A stretch of 64,000 bases of DNA from Arthrobacter sp. Soil763 (GTDB taxonomy: Bacteria; Actinomycetota; Actinomycetes; Actinomycetales; Micrococcaceae), in the NCBI RefSeq assembly GCF_001428365.1, contig NZ_LMSH01000002.1:558132-622131 (forward strand), given 5' to 3'. The first letter of the stretch is position 1, and each line of letters starts with the position of its first letter. The notes beneath the pieces were generated by a model. It was not told where the DNA came from and did no database searches. It saw nothing but the letters and a program-made list of their open reading frames with translations. Shown in pieces: positions 45,524 through 56,154 of this stretch. The translations under genes and the position numbers were made by a program.

Positions 45524-46030
45524 GTGGCTCAGAACGAAGAGACCACCGAAGCCGTCGAGGCTGAGGAAAACCTGACCAGCTACACCTCGGAGAGCGGTGC
45601 TGCTGACGCGGCCGCCCCGAAGAAGGAACGTCCGGCACTGACCGTCGCCGGCGCAGCTGTTGGCCGCCGCAAGGAAGCCGTTGCACGCGTTCGCGTCGTG
45701 CCGGGCTCCGGCAAGTGGACCATCAACGGCCGCGAGCTGTCGAACTACTTCCCGAACAAGCTGCACCAGCAGGACGTCAACGAGCCCTTCAAGATCCTCG
45801 ATCTCGAAGGCGCCTACGACGTCATCGCCCGCATCCACGGCGGTGGCCCCTCCGGCCAGGCCGGTGCACTGCGTCTCGGCATCGCCCGTTCGCTGAACGA
45901 GATCGACGTCGAGAACAACCGCGCCACCCTGAAGAAGGCCGGCTACCTCACCCGTGACGCCCGCGTCATCGAGCGTAAGAAGGCTGGTCTCAAGAAGGCC
46001 CGCAAGGCTCAGCAGTACTCCAAGCGCTAA
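45524..46030 (+). CDS. rpsI: 30S ribosomal protein S9
   Basis: S9 contacts the P-site tRNA with its C-terminal tail. The conserved part begins near residue 42 ([30 protein letters not shown]) and ends in the expected [15 protein letters not shown] tail. The first 40 residues are acidic and low-complexity, lengthening it to 168 residues against about 130. GTG at 45524 with AAGGAGA upstream. Confidence 0.97.
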   Translation: MAQNEETTEAVEAEENLTSYTSESGAADAAAPKKERPALTVAGAAVGRRKEAVARVRVVPGSGKWTINGRELSNYFPNKLHQQDVNEPFKILDLEGAYDVIARIHGGGPSGQAGALRLGIARSLNEIDVENNRATLKKAGYLTRDARVIERKKAGLKKARKAQQYSKR

Positions 46031-46063
46031 CCAGCGCCTTCCCGCGCAAGCAGCGCTGGAACC

Positions 46064-46105
46064 GAAGCCCGTCCCGCATTGCGCGGGGCGGGCTTCCGTC
46101 GTTTA
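46064..46105 (+). terminator. Terminator after rpsI
   Basis: A 14-bp stem with one G-U pair, GAAGCCCGTCCCGC (46064-46077) and GCGGGGCGGGCTTC (46083-46096), 5-base loop, followed by CGTCGTTT. It separates rplM-rpsI from glmM. Confidence 0.75.
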
Positions 46106-46150
46106 ACGGGCTTTCGACGCCGCGGAACAGGACAAGAGTGCGCCATCGAC

Positions 46151-46156
46151 TAAACT
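46151..46156 (+). promoter_or_regulatory. Candidate -10 box for leaderless glmM
   Basis: TAAACT ends 8 bases before the glmM ATG, and no Shine-Dalgarno sequence lies between, pointing to a leaderless transcript. A weak AGGACA lies 16 bases upstream as a possible -35. Inferred. Confidence 0.4.
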
Positions 46157-46164
46157 TGGGCACG

Positions 46165-47526
46165 ATGTCTAGATTATTTGGAACAGATGGTGTCCGGGGC
46201 CTGGCAAACGGCCTGCTAACCGCCGAGTTGGCGCTGCAGCTGGCGCAGGCCGCCGCCGTCGTGCTTGGCCACGACCGCAACACCAACGGCACCCGGCCGC
46301 GGGCTGTCGTGGCCCGCGATCCGCGGGCCAGCGGCGAGTTCCTTGCGGCTGCCGTTGAAGCCGGGCTGTCCAGCTCCGGGATCGACGTCTTCGACGCGGG
46401 GGTGCTGCCCACGCCGGCCGCCGCCTACCTCGTGGCGGACCTCAACGCCGACTTCGGCGTGATGATCTCCGCCTCCCACAACCCGGCGCCGGACAACGGC
46501 ATCAAGTTCTTCGCCCGGGGCGGCCAGAAGCTGCCGGACGACGTCGAGGACGCGATCGAGGAACAGCTCGCGAAGGAACCCTTCCGCCCCGTCGGCGGGG
46601 AAGTCGGCCGCATCCAGCGGTTCTCGGACGCCGAGGACCGGTACATCGTGCACCTGCTGCAGACCCTCCCGCACCGCCTGGAGGGTCTCAAGGTCGTCCT
46701 CGACTGCGCCCATGGCGCGGCCAGTGGCTGCTCGCCCCAGGTCTTCAAGCACGCCGGCGCGGACGTCGTCGTCATCGGCGCCGAACCGGACGGGCTCAAC
46801 ATCAACGACGGCGTGGGGTCCACGCACCTGGGTCCGCTGAAGCAGGCAGTCCTTGATCACGGCGCGGACCTCGGGATCGCGCACGACGGCGACGCGGACC
46901 GCTGCCTGGCTGTGGACCACGAAGGCAACGAGGTGGACGGTGACGAGATCATGGCCATCCTCGCTGTGGCGCTCAAAGCTTCCGGCAAGCTCAAGGACGA
47001 CGTGCTTGTGGCCACGGTCATGAGCAACCTCGGGCTCAAAATCGCCCTGCGCGAGGCCGGCATCAGCCTCCGGGAGACTGGGGTGGGAGACCGCTACGTG
47101 CTCGAAGGCATGCGCGACGGCGGCTTCAACCTGGGCGGCGAGCAGTCCGGCCATGTCATCTTCGCCGACTATGCCACCACCGGGGACGGCGTCCTCACCG
47201 GCCTCCAGCTGGCCGCGCAGGTGGCCCTTACCGGCCGTCCGCTCAAGGACCTCGCCACGGTGATGACGAAGCTCCCGCAGGTACTGATCAACGTCAAGGG
47301 CGTCGACCGCACCCGGGTCAAGGGCGACCAGGCCGTGGCGGAAGCCGTGGCCCGGGCCGAGGCCCGGCTGGGCGAAACCGGCCGCGTGCTGCTCCGCCCC
47401 TCCGGCACCGAACCGGTCGTCCGGGTCATGGTGGAGGCAGCGGACCAGGAAACGGCGCAGGAAATCGCCGAGGAGCTTGCCCAGGTGGTCCGCACCGAGC
47501 TCGCCCTCGAGCTGGTCTCCGACTAA
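46165..47526 (+). CDS. glmM: Phosphoglucosamine mutase
   Basis: GlmM converts glucosamine-6-phosphate to glucosamine-1-phosphate on the way to UDP-GlcNAc for peptidoglycan. The 453-residue protein opens with [11 protein letters not shown], has the phosphoserine loop [12 protein letters not shown] (Ser104), the metal loop DGDADRC and the sugar-binding GGEQSGH, and the C-terminal [15 protein letters not shown]. Start at ATG 46165. glmS, which makes its substrate, lies 2.5 kb downstream on the same strand. Confidence 0.97.
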   Translation: MSRLFGTDGVRGLANGLLTAELALQLAQAAAVVLGHDRNTNGTRPRAVVARDPRASGEFLAAAVEAGLSSSGIDVFDAGVLPTPAAAYLVADLNADFGVMISASHNPAPDNGIKFFARGGQKLPDDVEDAIEEQLAKEPFRPVGGEVGRIQRFSDAEDRYIVHLLQTLPHRLEGLKVVLDCAHGAASGCSPQVFKHAGADVVVIGAEPDGLNINDGVGSTHLGPLKQAVLDHGADLGIAHDGDADRCLAVDHEGNEVDGDEIMAILAVALKASGKLKDDVLVATVMSNLGLKIALREAGISLRETGVGDRYVLEGMRDGGFNLGGEQSGHVIFADYATTGDGVLTGLQLAAQVALTGRPLKDLATVMTKLPQVLINVKGVDRTRVKGDQAVAEAVARAEARLGETGRVLLRPSGTEPVVRVMVEAADQETAQEIAEELAQVVRTELALELVSD

Positions 47527-47538
47527 GACGCACAACGC

Positions 47539-47574
47539 ACTGTGGCCCGCTTCCAGCCGGAAGCGGGCCACAGT
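47539..47574. terminator. Perfect palindrome between glmM and mscL, related to the 9.5 kb repeats
   Basis: A perfect 16-bp stem (left arm 47539-47554, right arm 47559-47574; ACTGTGGCCCGCTTCC and complement) with loop AGCC lies between converging genes and can terminate both. The left arm closely resembles the repeat copy at 9566-9590: CACT.GTGGCCCGCTTCCAGCCGG against CACTTGCGGCCCGCTTCC then CGCCGG. It may thus be a member of the same repeat family adapted as a terminator. Confidence 0.75.
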
Positions 47575-47587
47575 TCGTTGCGGGGGT

Positions 47588-47974
47588 TTAGCGGGTGCCG
47601 GTGAGGGCATCCCGGATTTCCGTGAGCAGGGCGATCTGCGGATCCTCGGCCGACTCTTCCTTGACGTCCGCGTCGATGCCCAGCTTGCGGTTGCGGCGTT
47701 CGATCATGTGGTTCATCGGCAGCACGACCACAAAGTAGACAGCGGCGGCAATCAGTACGAAGGAAATCACGCTGGATATGACGGAGCCGTACTTGAAGCC
47801 TTCCCACGCCATGTCCTCGATGCCTTTGGCGTTGAACAGCCGGCCGATCAGCGGGGTGAGCAGTCCTTCCACGATGGAGGTCACGACGGCGCCAAAGGCG
47901 GCACCCATGACGACGGCGACGGCAAGGTCCACGACGTTGCCCTTCATGATGAAGTTCTTGAATCCTGTCAGCAT
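47588..47974 (-). CDS. mscL: Large-conductance mechanosensitive channel
   Basis: A pentameric channel that opens under high membrane tension to release solutes after osmotic downshift. The 128-residue protein shows the N-terminal helix and TM1 FIMKGNVVDLAVAVVMGAAFG, TM2 SFVLIAAAVYFVVVLPMNHM and a charged C-terminal helix. ATG at 47974 (GTG at 47983 possible). It converges on glmM. It may complement the trehalose genes nearby in osmotic adaptation, which is an inference. Confidence 0.95.
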   Translation of the reverse strand: MLTGFKNFIMKGNVVDLAVAVVMGAAFGAVVTSIVEGLLTPLIGRLFNAKGIEDMAWEGFKYGSVISSVISFVLIAAAVYFVVVLPMNHMIERRNRKLGIDADVKEESAEDPQIALLTEIRDALTGTR

Positions 47975-48004
47975 GCTGCCCACGCTAGCCCGGCAGGGCA
48001 GGAT

Positions 48005-48931
48005 TCAGCGGTAGGCTGGCGCCGCTTCGAGCCCAAAGTACGCCTCGAGGGTGGTGATGCCCCGGGCGCGCATGTCACCGGCGGCCTCGACCCCGACGTA
48101 GCGGAGGTGCCACGGCTCGTAGTAGTAGCCGGTCGTGGGATGCTCCATCCAGGGGTAGCGGACCACGAAGCCGAAGCGGTAGGCGTTGGCCTTGACCCAG
48201 ACTGCTGCGGGCTGCTGGGCGAAGCAGGGCTGGAAGCTGCAGGCGCCGCCGCCGTCGCCGATGTCGAAGGACCAGCCCGTCTGGTGCTCCGAGTATCCCG
48301 GCCGGGCGGAGGCCGTGTCGGCCTCGGCGCGTCCCCGGGAATTGACGTAGCCGTTGTACGTCGCCGTCTGGGTGGCGAAGGAACGGTAACCGCTGGCCAG
48401 CGTCAGGACGACGCCGGCGGCCGCCGCCGCGGCGAACATACGCCCGGCAGCGGCCGCCGTCGTGCTGTTCAGCAGCGCTGCCTCACCGGAAACCGCCAGC
48501 CGGACCGGCGGCTGCACCAGATCCTTCGGCACATAGGTGATGGGGGACAGCGGGCGGTGCTTGTTGACCACGTCCCACGGGCTGGCCGGATCCGTCAGCG
48601 AGTACTTCCTGCCGGGCGCCGAACTGGCTGGCGCCGAAGGGGACGGCGCCGAAGGGAACGGTGCCGGCGCGGACGCCGTGGGGCTGGCCGTGGCGGTCTT
48701 CCCCGAGGCGCCGGTCGCAGGCGCGGTGGCGGTGGGCGATCCGCTCAACGGTCCGGCGGGAGCGTACGGGCTCGCAGTTGGCACACCCGTGCCGGAGCCC
48801 GGCGCCGCCCGGGGCGGGGCCGGGTCGCAGGCGGTCAGCGCCGCCAGCGCGGATCCCGCTGCGAGGAACATGCCGAACGCCCTCCGGCTGGGCGGCCGTC
48901 CGGGCAGGTCAGGGCCGGCGTCGTGGCACAC
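48005..48931 (-). CDS. VanY-like D-alanyl-D-alanine carboxypeptidase lipoprotein (M15B)
   Basis: A cell-envelope zinc peptidase that trims the terminal D-Ala of peptidoglycan stem peptides in related proteins. The 308-residue protein has a signal peptide with lipobox LTAC (about residues 32-35), a Pro/Ala/Ser/Thr-rich spacer of about 80 residues, and the M15B domain with SGYRSFATQ, the zinc motif SEHQTGWSFDIGD (His and Asp) and EPWHLRYVG (His). The GTG at 48931 starts 5 bases after the coaA stop, so the pair is co-transcribed. All zinc ligands are present. Confidence 0.9.
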   Translation of the reverse strand: MCHDAGPDLPGRPPSRRAFGMFLAAGSALAALTACDPAPPRAAPGSGTGVPTASPYAPAGPLSGSPTATAPATGASGKTATASPTASAPAPFPSAPSPSAPASSAPGRKYSLTDPASPWDVVNKHRPLSPITYVPKDLVQPPVRLAVSGEAALLNSTTAAAAGRMFAAAAAAGVVLTLASGYRSFATQTATYNGYVNSRGRAEADTASARPGYSEHQTGWSFDIGDGGGACSFQPCFAQQPAAVWVKANAYRFGFVVRYPWMEHPTTGYYYEPWHLRYVGVEAAGDMRARGITTLEAYFGLEAAPAYR

Positions 48932-48936
48932 CTGGG

Positions 48937-49902
48937 CTAGACCTTGCGCAGCAGCATGCGGCGGATGGAGTGGTCGGCGTCCTTGGTCAGCACCAGCTGG
49001 GCGCGGCCCCGGGTGGGGAGGACGTTTTCTTCCAGGTTCGGCTCATTGATCCGCTTCCAGATGTCCCGGGCGGTCTGTTCGGCTTCGCTGTCGGACAGCG
49101 TCGCGTAGCGGTGGAAGTAGGACTCCGGCTGGGCGAACGCCGTGGTCCGCAGCTTGCGGAACCGGTCCACGTACCACTCCTCGATGTAGGAGGTCTTCGC
49201 GTCCACATAGATCGAGAAGTCGAAGAAGTCGCTCAGCGCCAGGCCCTGCCGGCCGTCATGCCGGGGCCGTGCCGGCGCCAGCACGTTCAGGCCCTCGACG
49301 ATCAGCACGTCCGGCCGGCGGACCACGACTTCCCGGCCCGGCACGATGTCATAGGTGACGTGGGAGTACCACGGTGCGCGTACTTCCTCCGCGCCGCTCT
49401 TGACCTCGCTGACAAACCGGAGAAGGGCCCGGCGGTCGTAGGACTCCGGGAAACCCTTGCGGTCCAGCAGCTGGCGGCGTTTGAGTTCGGCGAGCGGGTA
49501 CAGGAAGCCGTCGGTGGTGATCAGTTCCACGTTCGGAGTGCCGGGCCAGCGCCGGAGCATCTCGCGCAGCACGCGGGCAATAGTGGACTTGCCGACCGCC
49601 ACCGAACCGGCGACGCCGATCACGAAAGGGGTGCGCTGGGTCTGCTCGCCCAGGAAGGTCGTCGTGGCAGCGTGCAGCTGGTTGGCGGCCTCGACGTAGA
49701 GGTGCAGCAGCCGGGACAGCGGGAGATAGACCTCGCGGACCTCCTTCATGTCCAAGGGGTCGCCAAGGCCACGGAGGCGGAGCACGTCCTCTTCATTGAG
49801 GGGCTGCTCCATCTGGGCAGCGAGCCGGGACCAGGTCTGCCGGTCCAGCTCGACGAACGGGGAGGCCCCCTCGCCGTTCGCGTCGTTGCGTTGCAAAGTC
49901 AC
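48937..49902 (-). CDS. coaA: Pantothenate kinase, type I
   Basis: Phosphorylates pantothenate, the first and regulated step of coenzyme A synthesis. The 321-residue protein has the P-loop [12 protein letters not shown] (about 97-108), [25 protein letters not shown] and VEGLNVL, all typical of the bacterial CoaA. GTG start at 49902. It is divergent from glmS, 113 bases away, and lies upstream of the VanY-like gene. Confidence 0.97.
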   Translation of the reverse strand: MTLQRNDANGEGASPFVELDRQTWSRLAAQMEQPLNEEDVLRLRGLGDPLDMKEVREVYLPLSRLLHLYVEAANQLHAATTTFLGEQTQRTPFVIGVAGSVAVGKSTIARVLREMLRRWPGTPNVELITTDGFLYPLAELKRRQLLDRKGFPESYDRRALLRFVSEVKSGAEEVRAPWYSHVTYDIVPGREVVVRRPDVLIVEGLNVLAPARPRHDGRQGLALSDFFDFSIYVDAKTSYIEEWYVDRFRKLRTTAFAQPESYFHRYATLSDSEAEQTARDIWKRINEPNLEENVLPTRGRAQLVLTKDADHSIRRMLLRKV

Positions 49903-50015
49903 CCTAGAGATTCTGCCCTTGACATCGCCCAGAGCGAAATGGAAGCGCCGTCCGGCCGCCGCCGGACTTGGTCACCGGACGCCGGATGGCCGGGAAACCA
50001 GTTAGGCTTGTGTCC

Positions 50016-51908
50016 ATGTGTGGAATCGTTGGATATGTAGGCCACTCGGCGGGCCGGGGAAATACTGAACACAAGGCCTTGGACGTGGTCCTGGAGGGAC
50101 TGCGGCGGCTCGAGTACCGCGGCTATGACTCCGCAGGGATCGCCGTCGTCGCCGACGGCACCATCTCCTCGCGCAAGAAGTCAGGCAAACTGAGCAACCT
50201 GATCGCCGAGCTGGAGGCCCACCCGCTGCCCGACGCCGTGACCGGCATCGGCCACACGCGCTGGGCGACCCACGGCGGCCCCACGGACATGAACGCGCAC
50301 CCGCACCTGTCCGACGGCGGCAAGCTGGCGCTCATCCACAACGGCATCATCGAAAACTTCGCCGAGCTCAAGCAGGAACTGACGGCCAAGGGCGTGACGT
50401 TCCTCTCCGAGACCGACACGGAGGTGGCCGCCGCGCTGATCGGCGATCTCTACCGCAACCACCTCGGCGGCGACAACGCCAACGGCGGCCTGACCAAGGC
50501 CATGGAGCTCGCCTGCCAGCGCCTCGAGGGCGCCTTCACGCTGCTCGCCGTGCACGCGGACCAGCCCGACGTCGTCGTGGCCGCCCGCCGCAACTCCCCG
50601 CTCGTGGTGGGCCTGGGCGAGGGCGAGAACTTCCTCGGCTCCGACGTCTCCGGCTTCATCGACTACACCCGCCGCGCCGTCGAGCTGGGCCAGGACCAGA
50701 TCGTCACGATCACCGCCGACTCCGTCGCGATCACCGATTTCTTCGGCGCCCCCGCCGAGGGCAAGGAATACTACGTCAACTGGGACCCCGCCTCCGCGGA
50801 AAAGGGCGGCTTCCCGTCCTTCATGGAGAAGGAAATCCACGACCAGCCGGACGCCGTGCTGCAGACCCTGCTGGGCCGCTCCGACGTCGACGGCAAGCTG
50901 ACCCTCGATGAGCTCCGGATCGACACCGACCTGCTCAAGAGCGTCGACAAGATCATTGTCCTGGCCTGCGGCACCTCCGCCTACGCCGGCCAGGTCGCCA
51001 AGTACGCCATCGAGCGCTGGTGCCGGATCCCCACCGAGGTCGAGCTCTCCCACGAGTTCCGGTACCGCGATCCGATCGTGGACGCCAACACCCTGATCGT
51101 CTCCATCTCCCAGTCCGGCGAGACCATGGACACCCTGATGGCCGTCCGCTACGCCAAGGAACAGGGCGCCAAGACGGTCTCCATCTGCAACACCAACGGT
51201 TCCACCATCCCGCGCGAATCCGATGCCGTCCTGTACACGCACGCCGGACCGGAAATCGCGGTGGCCTCCACCAAGGCGTTCCTGGCCCAGATCGCTGCGG
51301 CGTACCTGCTGGGCCTGTACCTCGCCCAGCTGCGGGGGAACAAGTTCCAGGGCGAGATCAAGGACATCCTGGCCGACCTGGGCAAGGTGCCGGCCAAGAT
51401 CCAGGAGATCCTGGACAACGCCGAGCAGATCAAGGAACTCGGCAAGGACATGGCGGACGCCAAGTCGGTGCTGTTCCTGGGCCGCCACGTCGGCTTCCCA
51501 GTGGCCATGGAAGGCGCGCTGAAGCTCAAGGAGCTCGCCTACATCCACGCCGAGGGCTTCGCCGCCGGTGAGCTCAAGCACGGCCCGATCGCGCTGATCG
51601 AGGAGGGCCAGCCCGTATTTGTGGTGGTCCCGTCGCCGCGCGGCCGCGACTCGCTGCACGCCAAGGTTGTCTCCAACATCCAGGAAGTCCGGGCCCGCGG
51701 CGCCAAGACGATCGTGATCGCCGAAGAAGGCGACGAGGCGGTCAAGGCCTACGCCGAGCACGTCATCTACATCCCGGAGACCCCGACCCTCCTGGCCCCG
51801 CTGCTGTCCACCGTCCCGCTGCAGATCTTCGCACTGGCCCTCGCCAGCGCCAAGGGCTACGACGTGGACCAGCCGCGGAACCTGGCCAAGAGCGTGACCG
51901 TAGAATAG
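50016..51908 (+). CDS. glmS: Glutamine-fructose-6-phosphate aminotransferase
   Basis: Makes glucosamine-6-phosphate from fructose-6-phosphate and glutamine. The 630-residue protein must start at ATG 50016 because Cys2 is the glutaminase nucleophile (MCGIVGYVG). The N-terminal domain has [11 protein letters not shown] and HNGIIENF; the two SIS domains have [19 protein letters not shown] and GAELK-type [16 protein letters not shown], ending LAKSVTVE. No Shine-Dalgarno is visible; TAGGCT (50003-50008) ends 7 bases upstream, so a leaderless mRNA is possible. No glmS ribozyme was recognised in the short upstream gap. acpS follows after 4 bases. Confidence 0.97.
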   Translation: MCGIVGYVGHSAGRGNTEHKALDVVLEGLRRLEYRGYDSAGIAVVADGTISSRKKSGKLSNLIAELEAHPLPDAVTGIGHTRWATHGGPTDMNAHPHLSDGGKLALIHNGIIENFAELKQELTAKGVTFLSETDTEVAAALIGDLYRNHLGGDNANGGLTKAMELACQRLEGAFTLLAVHADQPDVVVAARRNSPLVVGLGEGENFLGSDVSGFIDYTRRAVELGQDQIVTITADSVAITDFFGAPAEGKEYYVNWDPASAEKGGFPSFMEKEIHDQPDAVLQTLLGRSDVDGKLTLDELRIDTDLLKSVDKIIVLACGTSAYAGQVAKYAIERWCRIPTEVELSHEFRYRDPIVDANTLIVSISQSGETMDTLMAVRYAKEQGAKTVSICNTNGSTIPRESDAVLYTHAGPEIAVASTKAFLAQIAAAYLLGLYLAQLRGNKFQGEIKDILADLGKVPAKIQEILDNAEQIKELGKDMADAKSVLFLGRHVGFPVAMEGALKLKELAYIHAEGFAAGELKHGPIALIEEGQPVFVVVPSPRGRDSLHAKVVSNIQEVRARGAKTIVIAEEGDEAVKAYAEHVIYIPETPTLLAPLLSTVPLQIFALALASAKGYDVDQPRNLAKSVTVE

Positions 51909-51912
51909 CCGC

Positions 51913-52260
51913 ATGATTGTTGGCATCGGCGTTGACGTCGTAGACATTGAGCGGTTCGGCCGGCAGCTCGAGCGCACGCCCGGCCTGCGCGACCGGCTGT
52001 TCGTGCCCGCGGAGCGGGAACTGAATACCCGGTCGCTGGCCGCGCGGTTCGCCGCCAAGGAAGCGGTGGCCAAGGTGCTCGGCGCCCCGGCCGGCATGAA
52101 CTGGCAGGACTGCTGGATCGGCCTGGACCAGAACGGCCCCACGGTCCAGGTCAAAGGCACGGTGCTGGCCGTAGCTGAAGCGAAAGGCGTCAAGCGCTGG
52201 CACCTGTCGATCAGCCACGACGGCGGAATCGCCACCGCCACGGTGATCGCCGAGGGCTAG
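51913..52260 (+). CDS. acpS: Holo-[acyl-carrier-protein] synthase
   Basis: Transfers 4'-phosphopantetheine from CoA to acyl carrier protein. The 115-residue protein has the metal site [11 protein letters not shown] and the helix [13 protein letters not shown], then [18 protein letters not shown] at 51913, 4 bases after the glmS stop, in an operon with nnrD. CoA from CoaA, encoded just upstream on the other strand, is its substrate. Confidence 0.96.
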   Translation: MIVGIGVDVVDIERFGRQLERTPGLRDRLFVPAERELNTRSLAARFAAKEAVAKVLGAPAGMNWQDCWIGLDQNGPTVQVKGTVLAVAEAKGVKRWHLSISHDGGIATATVIAEG

Positions 52261-52265
52261 CCACC

Positions 52266-53822
52266 ATGATCAGCGCCTATACCGGAACCCGCATTCGAGA
52301 AACCGAGCAACGCCTTCTCGAAGCCAGCGCGGACCCCGGTATGGGCGCTGTTCTCATGCAGCGCGCAGCGCACGGGCTGGCCAACACCGTGATCCTGGAA
52401 CTGCGCCGCCGCGGACTGCGTCCCTACGGCTCCCGCGCCACCGTGCTCGCCGGCAAGGGCAACAACGGCGGGGACGGGCTCTTCGCCGCGGCGCTGCTGG
52501 CCCGCCGGGGACTGCGGACGACGGCGGTGCTCACCGCCGAAGACGCCCACCCCAAGGCTCTGGCCGCCTTCCGCGCCGCCGGAGGGGAGGACACCGTCCT
52601 CACCGAGGCCAACGCCGGCGATCTGGCCGGGGCCGCCGCCCGTGACGACGCCATTATCGACGCGGTCCTGGGCACCGGCGCGCAGGGCGGCCTCCGCGGC
52701 CCGGCAGCCCGCCTGTTCGACGAACTGCAGCGGGCCACAGATCTGCAGCGGACCCAACCGCGGCGCAGCGGCCGCGGGTTCGTCGTCGCCTGCGACATCC
52801 CCAGCGGCGTCGACGCCGACACAGGCGAGGCCCACGGCCCCGTGCTGGCCGCCGACCTCACGGTGACCTTCGGTGCCGCGAAGGCCGGGCTGCTCGCCGA
52901 CCCCGGCGCGGACTACACCGGCCGGCTGCGCATCATCCCGATCGGCATCGAGGACGCCCTCGGCGGGCCGGAGCTGCGCCGGCTGGAGGCCGCCGACCTG
53001 GCCGCGCTGCTGCCGCACCCCGGCCGGCGCTCCCACAAGTACTCCCGCGGCGTCCTCGGCGTCGTCGCCGGGTCAACGCGCTACCCGGGCGCCGCCGTCC
53101 TCGCCTGCAAGGGCGCCCTCGCCGCCGGCGCCGGCATGGTCCGCTACGTCGGACCGCCCGAGGTCGCCGACCTGGTCCGGCAGTCCTGCCCCGAGGTAGT
53201 GTGCGGTTCCAGCGTCGCCGACGCCCACGTCCAGGCTTGGCTGCTCGGTTCCGGGCTTGACGAGGCCGCCCACGAACAGCTCGAACGGGTCCGCGAGGCG
53301 GCGGCCGCCGGGCTCCCCACCGTGGCCGACGCCGGCGCGCTCCCGGCGCTTCCCCACGCTCTGACGGCCAGCACAATCCTGACCCCGCACGCCGGGGAAC
53401 TGGCCAGGTTGCTGGAGCGGCACGGCGCCGCGCCGGGCCGCTCCGCCGTCGAAGACTCCACCCTGGCCGCCGCCCGGCAGACCAGCGCGCTGACCGGCGC
53501 CACCGTGCTGCTCAAGGGCGCGACGACCCTGGTGGCCGCGCCGTCCGGCGCGGTGTTCAGCCAAGCCGAGGCCAGTCCCTGGATGGCATCGGCCGGCAGC
53601 GGCGACGTCCTGGCCGGGATCCTCGGGGCCCTGCTGGCCCAGCTGGCGGGGGAGCGGAGCGCCTTCGGCCGCCGCGGCATCGACGAACCCGACCACTGGG
53701 CCGCCATCGCGGCGCTGGCTGCCAGCCTGCACGGCCGGGCCGGGACACTGGCCTCGGGGGGCGGCCCGCTGACCGCGTCGGACATCGCCGCACGCCTGCC
53801 GGAGGCCATCGCGGAACCGTAA
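52266..53822 (+). CDS. nnrD: Bifunctional NAD(P)H-hydrate repair enzyme
   Basis: Repairs damaged hydrated NAD(P)H: the N-terminal YjeF-type epimerase (residues about 1-215; GKGNNGGDG and CDIPSGVDADTG) and the C-terminal ribokinase-like ADP/ATP-dependent dehydratase (about 225-515; GVLGVVAGSTRYPGAAVLA, TPHAGELARLL, GSGDVLAGILGALLAQ). The 518-residue fusion is common in actinobacteria and enterics. ATG at 52266, 5 bases after acpS. Both halves keep their motifs. Confidence 0.93.
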   Translation: MISAYTGTRIRETEQRLLEASADPGMGAVLMQRAAHGLANTVILELRRRGLRPYGSRATVLAGKGNNGGDGLFAAALLARRGLRTTAVLTAEDAHPKALAAFRAAGGEDTVLTEANAGDLAGAAARDDAIIDAVLGTGAQGGLRGPAARLFDELQRATDLQRTQPRRSGRGFVVACDIPSGVDADTGEAHGPVLAADLTVTFGAAKAGLLADPGADYTGRLRIIPIGIEDALGGPELRRLEAADLAALLPHPGRRSHKYSRGVLGVVAGSTRYPGAAVLACKGALAAGAGMVRYVGPPEVADLVRQSCPEVVCGSSVADAHVQAWLLGSGLDEAAHEQLERVREAAAAGLPTVADAGALPALPHALTASTILTPHAGELARLLERHGAAPGRSAVEDSTLAAARQTSALTGATVLLKGATTLVAAPSGAVFSQAEASPWMASAGSGDVLAGILGALLAQLAGERSAFGRRGIDEPDHWAAIAALAASLHGRAGTLASGGGPLTASDIAARLPEAIAEP

Positions 53823-53861
53823 CAAAAGCGCGGCCCCGCTCCGCCCGGTCAATTAGTAACC

Positions 53862-53875
53862 CTACTTACAAGTAG
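53862..53875. promoter_or_regulatory. Palindromic site upstream of glgX
   Basis: CTACTT-AC-AAGTAG is a perfect inverted repeat just upstream of, and overlapping, a TAGTCT box (53873-53878) that could be the -10 for the glgX-treY operon. Such placement suits a repressor operator. No matching regulator is encoded nearby. The start codon of glgX is 36 bases after the box. Confidence 0.4.
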
Positions 53876-53913
53876 TCTGTCTAGAGATAGTCCGCCACGC
53901 ACGAGGAGTACAC

Positions 53914-56154
53914 ATGGAAGTCTGGCCCGGAACGGCATACCCGCTGGGAGCCACGTTTGACGGCACCGGTACCAATTTTGCGCTGTTCAGCGAGCAGGCC
54001 GAACGGGTCGAGCTCTGCCTGCTGGCCGACGACCTCACCGAGACGCGGATCGAACTGACTGAGGTGGACGGTTACGTCTGGCACTGTTACCTGCCGCAGA
54101 TCCAGCCCGGCCAGAAGTACGGCTACCGGGTGCACGGACCCTACGATCCTGCGAACGGCAACCGATTCAACCCCAACAAGTTGCTGATGGACCCTTACGC
54201 CAAGGCCATCCAGGGCCAGATCGACTGGGATCCCGCGCTCTTCTCTTACGAGTTCGGCGACCCTGATTCGGTCAACGATGCCGACTCGGCGCCGCACACC
54301 ATGCACGGCGTGGTCATCAACCCGTTCTTTGAGTGGGACGGCGACCGCCAGCTGAAGATCCCGTACCACCAGTCAGTCATCTACGAAGCCCACGTCAAGG
54401 GCCTCACCGAGCTGCACCCCGAGATCCCCGAAGACCAGCGCGGCACCTACGCAGGCGTGGCGCACCCGGCCGTGATCGAGCACCTGAAGAAGCTCGGCGT
54501 CACCGCCATCGAGCTCATGCCCGTGCACCAGTTCGTCAACGACGGCACCCTGGTGGAGAAGGGCCTGAACAACTATTGGGGCTACAACACCATCGGCTTC
54601 TTCGCGCCGCAGAACACCTACAGCGCCACCGGCGACGTGGGGCACCAGGTCCAGGAATTCAAGGCCATGGTCCGTGACCTGCACCGCGCCGGCATCGAAG
54701 TGATCCTCGACGTCGTCTACAACCACACCGCCGAAGGCAACCACCTCGGCCCCACGCTGTCCTTCAAGGGCATCGACAACCAGGCGTACTACCGCCTCGT
54801 CGACGGCGACCAGAAGCACTACATGGACTACACCGGCACGGGCAACTCGCTCAACGTGCGCCACCCGCACTCCCTGCAGCTGCTCATGGACTCCCTGCGC
54901 TACTGGGTGACCGAAATGCACGTCGACGGCTTCCGCTTCGACCTCGCCTCCACCCTGGCCCGCGAGTTCTACGACGTCGACAAGCTCTCGACCTTCTTCG
55001 AACTGATCCAGCAGGACCCGATCGTTTCCCAGGTCAAGCTGATCGCCGAGCCGTGGGACGTCGGCCCCGGCGGCTACCAGGTCGGCAACTTCCCGCCGCA
55101 GTGGACCGAATGGAACGGCAAGTACCGGGACACCGTCCGCGACTTCTGGCGCGGTGAGCCCTCCACCCTGGGCGAGTTCGCGTCCCGGCTGACCGGCTCC
55201 GCCGACCTCTACGAAAGTTCGGCCCGCCGCCCGGTGGCCTCCATCAACTTCGTCACCGCCCACGACGGCTTCACCATGCGGGACCTGGTGTCCTACAACG
55301 AGAAGCACAACGACGCCAACGGTGAAGGCAACAACGACGGCGAATCGCACAACCGCTCGTGGAACTGCGGGGTGGAAGGGGACACCGACGATGAGACCGT
55401 GCTGGCCCTCCGCGCCCGCCAGCAGCGGAACTTCATCGGCACGCTGCTGCTCTCCCAGGGCGTCCCGATGCTGCTGCACGGCGACGAACTGGGCCGCACC
55501 CAGCAGGGCAACAACAACACCTACTGCCAGGACTCCGAACTCAGCTGGATTCACTGGGAAGCCATGGACCAGCCCCTGGTGGAGTTCACCGCGTTCGTGA
55601 ACAAGCTCCGGCACGACCACCCCACCTTCCGCCGCAGCCGCTTCTTCGACGGGCGCCCCGTCCGCCGCGGCGAGGGCGAGAAACTGCCGGACATTGTCTG
55701 GCTGAAGACCGACGGCACGGAAATGCTGCCCGAGGACTGGGGGAGCGGGTTCGGCCGGACCATCGGCGTGTTCTACAACGGCGACGGGATCCAGGAACAG
55801 GATTCCCGCGGCCGCCGGATCACCGACGACAGCTTCCTCATGGCCTTCAACGCCCATGACGATGCCGTGGACTTCTGCATTCCCGCCGAGGAGTTCTCGC
55901 AGTACTGGGAGGTCCAGTTCGACACCGCCGCCCAGGCCGACGACTACGAACCGCTGAAGGCAGGCGCCACGCTGACACTGCAGGCCAAGTCGATGGTGGT
56001 GCTGCGCGCATACTCCGGTCCGGAGGAAGAGGTCGACTACTCCGCTGCCGCCTCCCTGGCGTCGATGGCCGAGCAGGAGGAAGCGCAGGAGGAGATGGTG
56101 GAGGCCCAGACCAGGGCCGCCGAAGCCAGCGAGGCACGGGCCACCGAAGCATGA
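53914..56154 (+). CDS. glgX: Glycogen debranching enzyme GlgX
   Basis: Hydrolyses alpha-1,6 branches of glycogen, releasing linear maltooligosaccharides for TreY. The 746-residue GH13 protein has an N-terminal CBM48-like domain, catalytic motifs [19 protein letters not shown] (nucleophile Asp), LIAEPWD (acid Glu) and FVTAHDGFT (Asp), and a C-terminal beta domain. The last 35 residues form an unusual acidic, Ala/Glu-rich helical tail. ATG at 53914 with GAGGAG upstream; the stop overlaps the ATG of treY, so the pair is coupled. Confidence 0.96.
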   Translation: MEVWPGTAYPLGATFDGTGTNFALFSEQAERVELCLLADDLTETRIELTEVDGYVWHCYLPQIQPGQKYGYRVHGPYDPANGNRFNPNKLLMDPYAKAIQGQIDWDPALFSYEFGDPDSVNDADSAPHTMHGVVINPFFEWDGDRQLKIPYHQSVIYEAHVKGLTELHPEIPEDQRGTYAGVAHPAVIEHLKKLGVTAIELMPVHQFVNDGTLVEKGLNNYWGYNTIGFFAPQNTYSATGDVGHQVQEFKAMVRDLHRAGIEVILDVVYNHTAEGNHLGPTLSFKGIDNQAYYRLVDGDQKHYMDYTGTGNSLNVRHPHSLQLLMDSLRYWVTEMHVDGFRFDLASTLAREFYDVDKLSTFFELIQQDPIVSQVKLIAEPWDVGPGGYQVGNFPPQWTEWNGKYRDTVRDFWRGEPSTLGEFASRLTGSADLYESSARRPVASINFVTAHDGFTMRDLVSYNEKHNDANGEGNNDGESHNRSWNCGVEGDTDDETVLALRARQQRNFIGTLLLSQGVPMLLHGDELGRTQQGNNNTYCQDSELSWIHWEAMDQPLVEFTAFVNKLRHDHPTFRRSRFFDGRPVRRGEGEKLPDIVWLKTDGTEMLPEDWGSGFGRTIGVFYNGDGIQEQDSRGRRITDDSFLMAFNAHDDAVDFCIPAEEFSQYWEVQFDTAAQADDYEPLKAGATLTLQAKSMVVLRAYSGPEEEVDYSAAASLASMAEQEEAQEEMVEAQTRAAEASEARATEA

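Noticed and set aside
50003-50015. glmS ribozyme upstream of glmS
   Set aside because: The gap to coaA is only 113 bases and I see no ribozyme core; actinobacterial glmS genes usually lack it.
50181-52241. 686-codon minus-strand frame opposite glmS and acpS
   Set aside because: Both opposite genes are certain and the frame consists of low-complexity shadow sequence.
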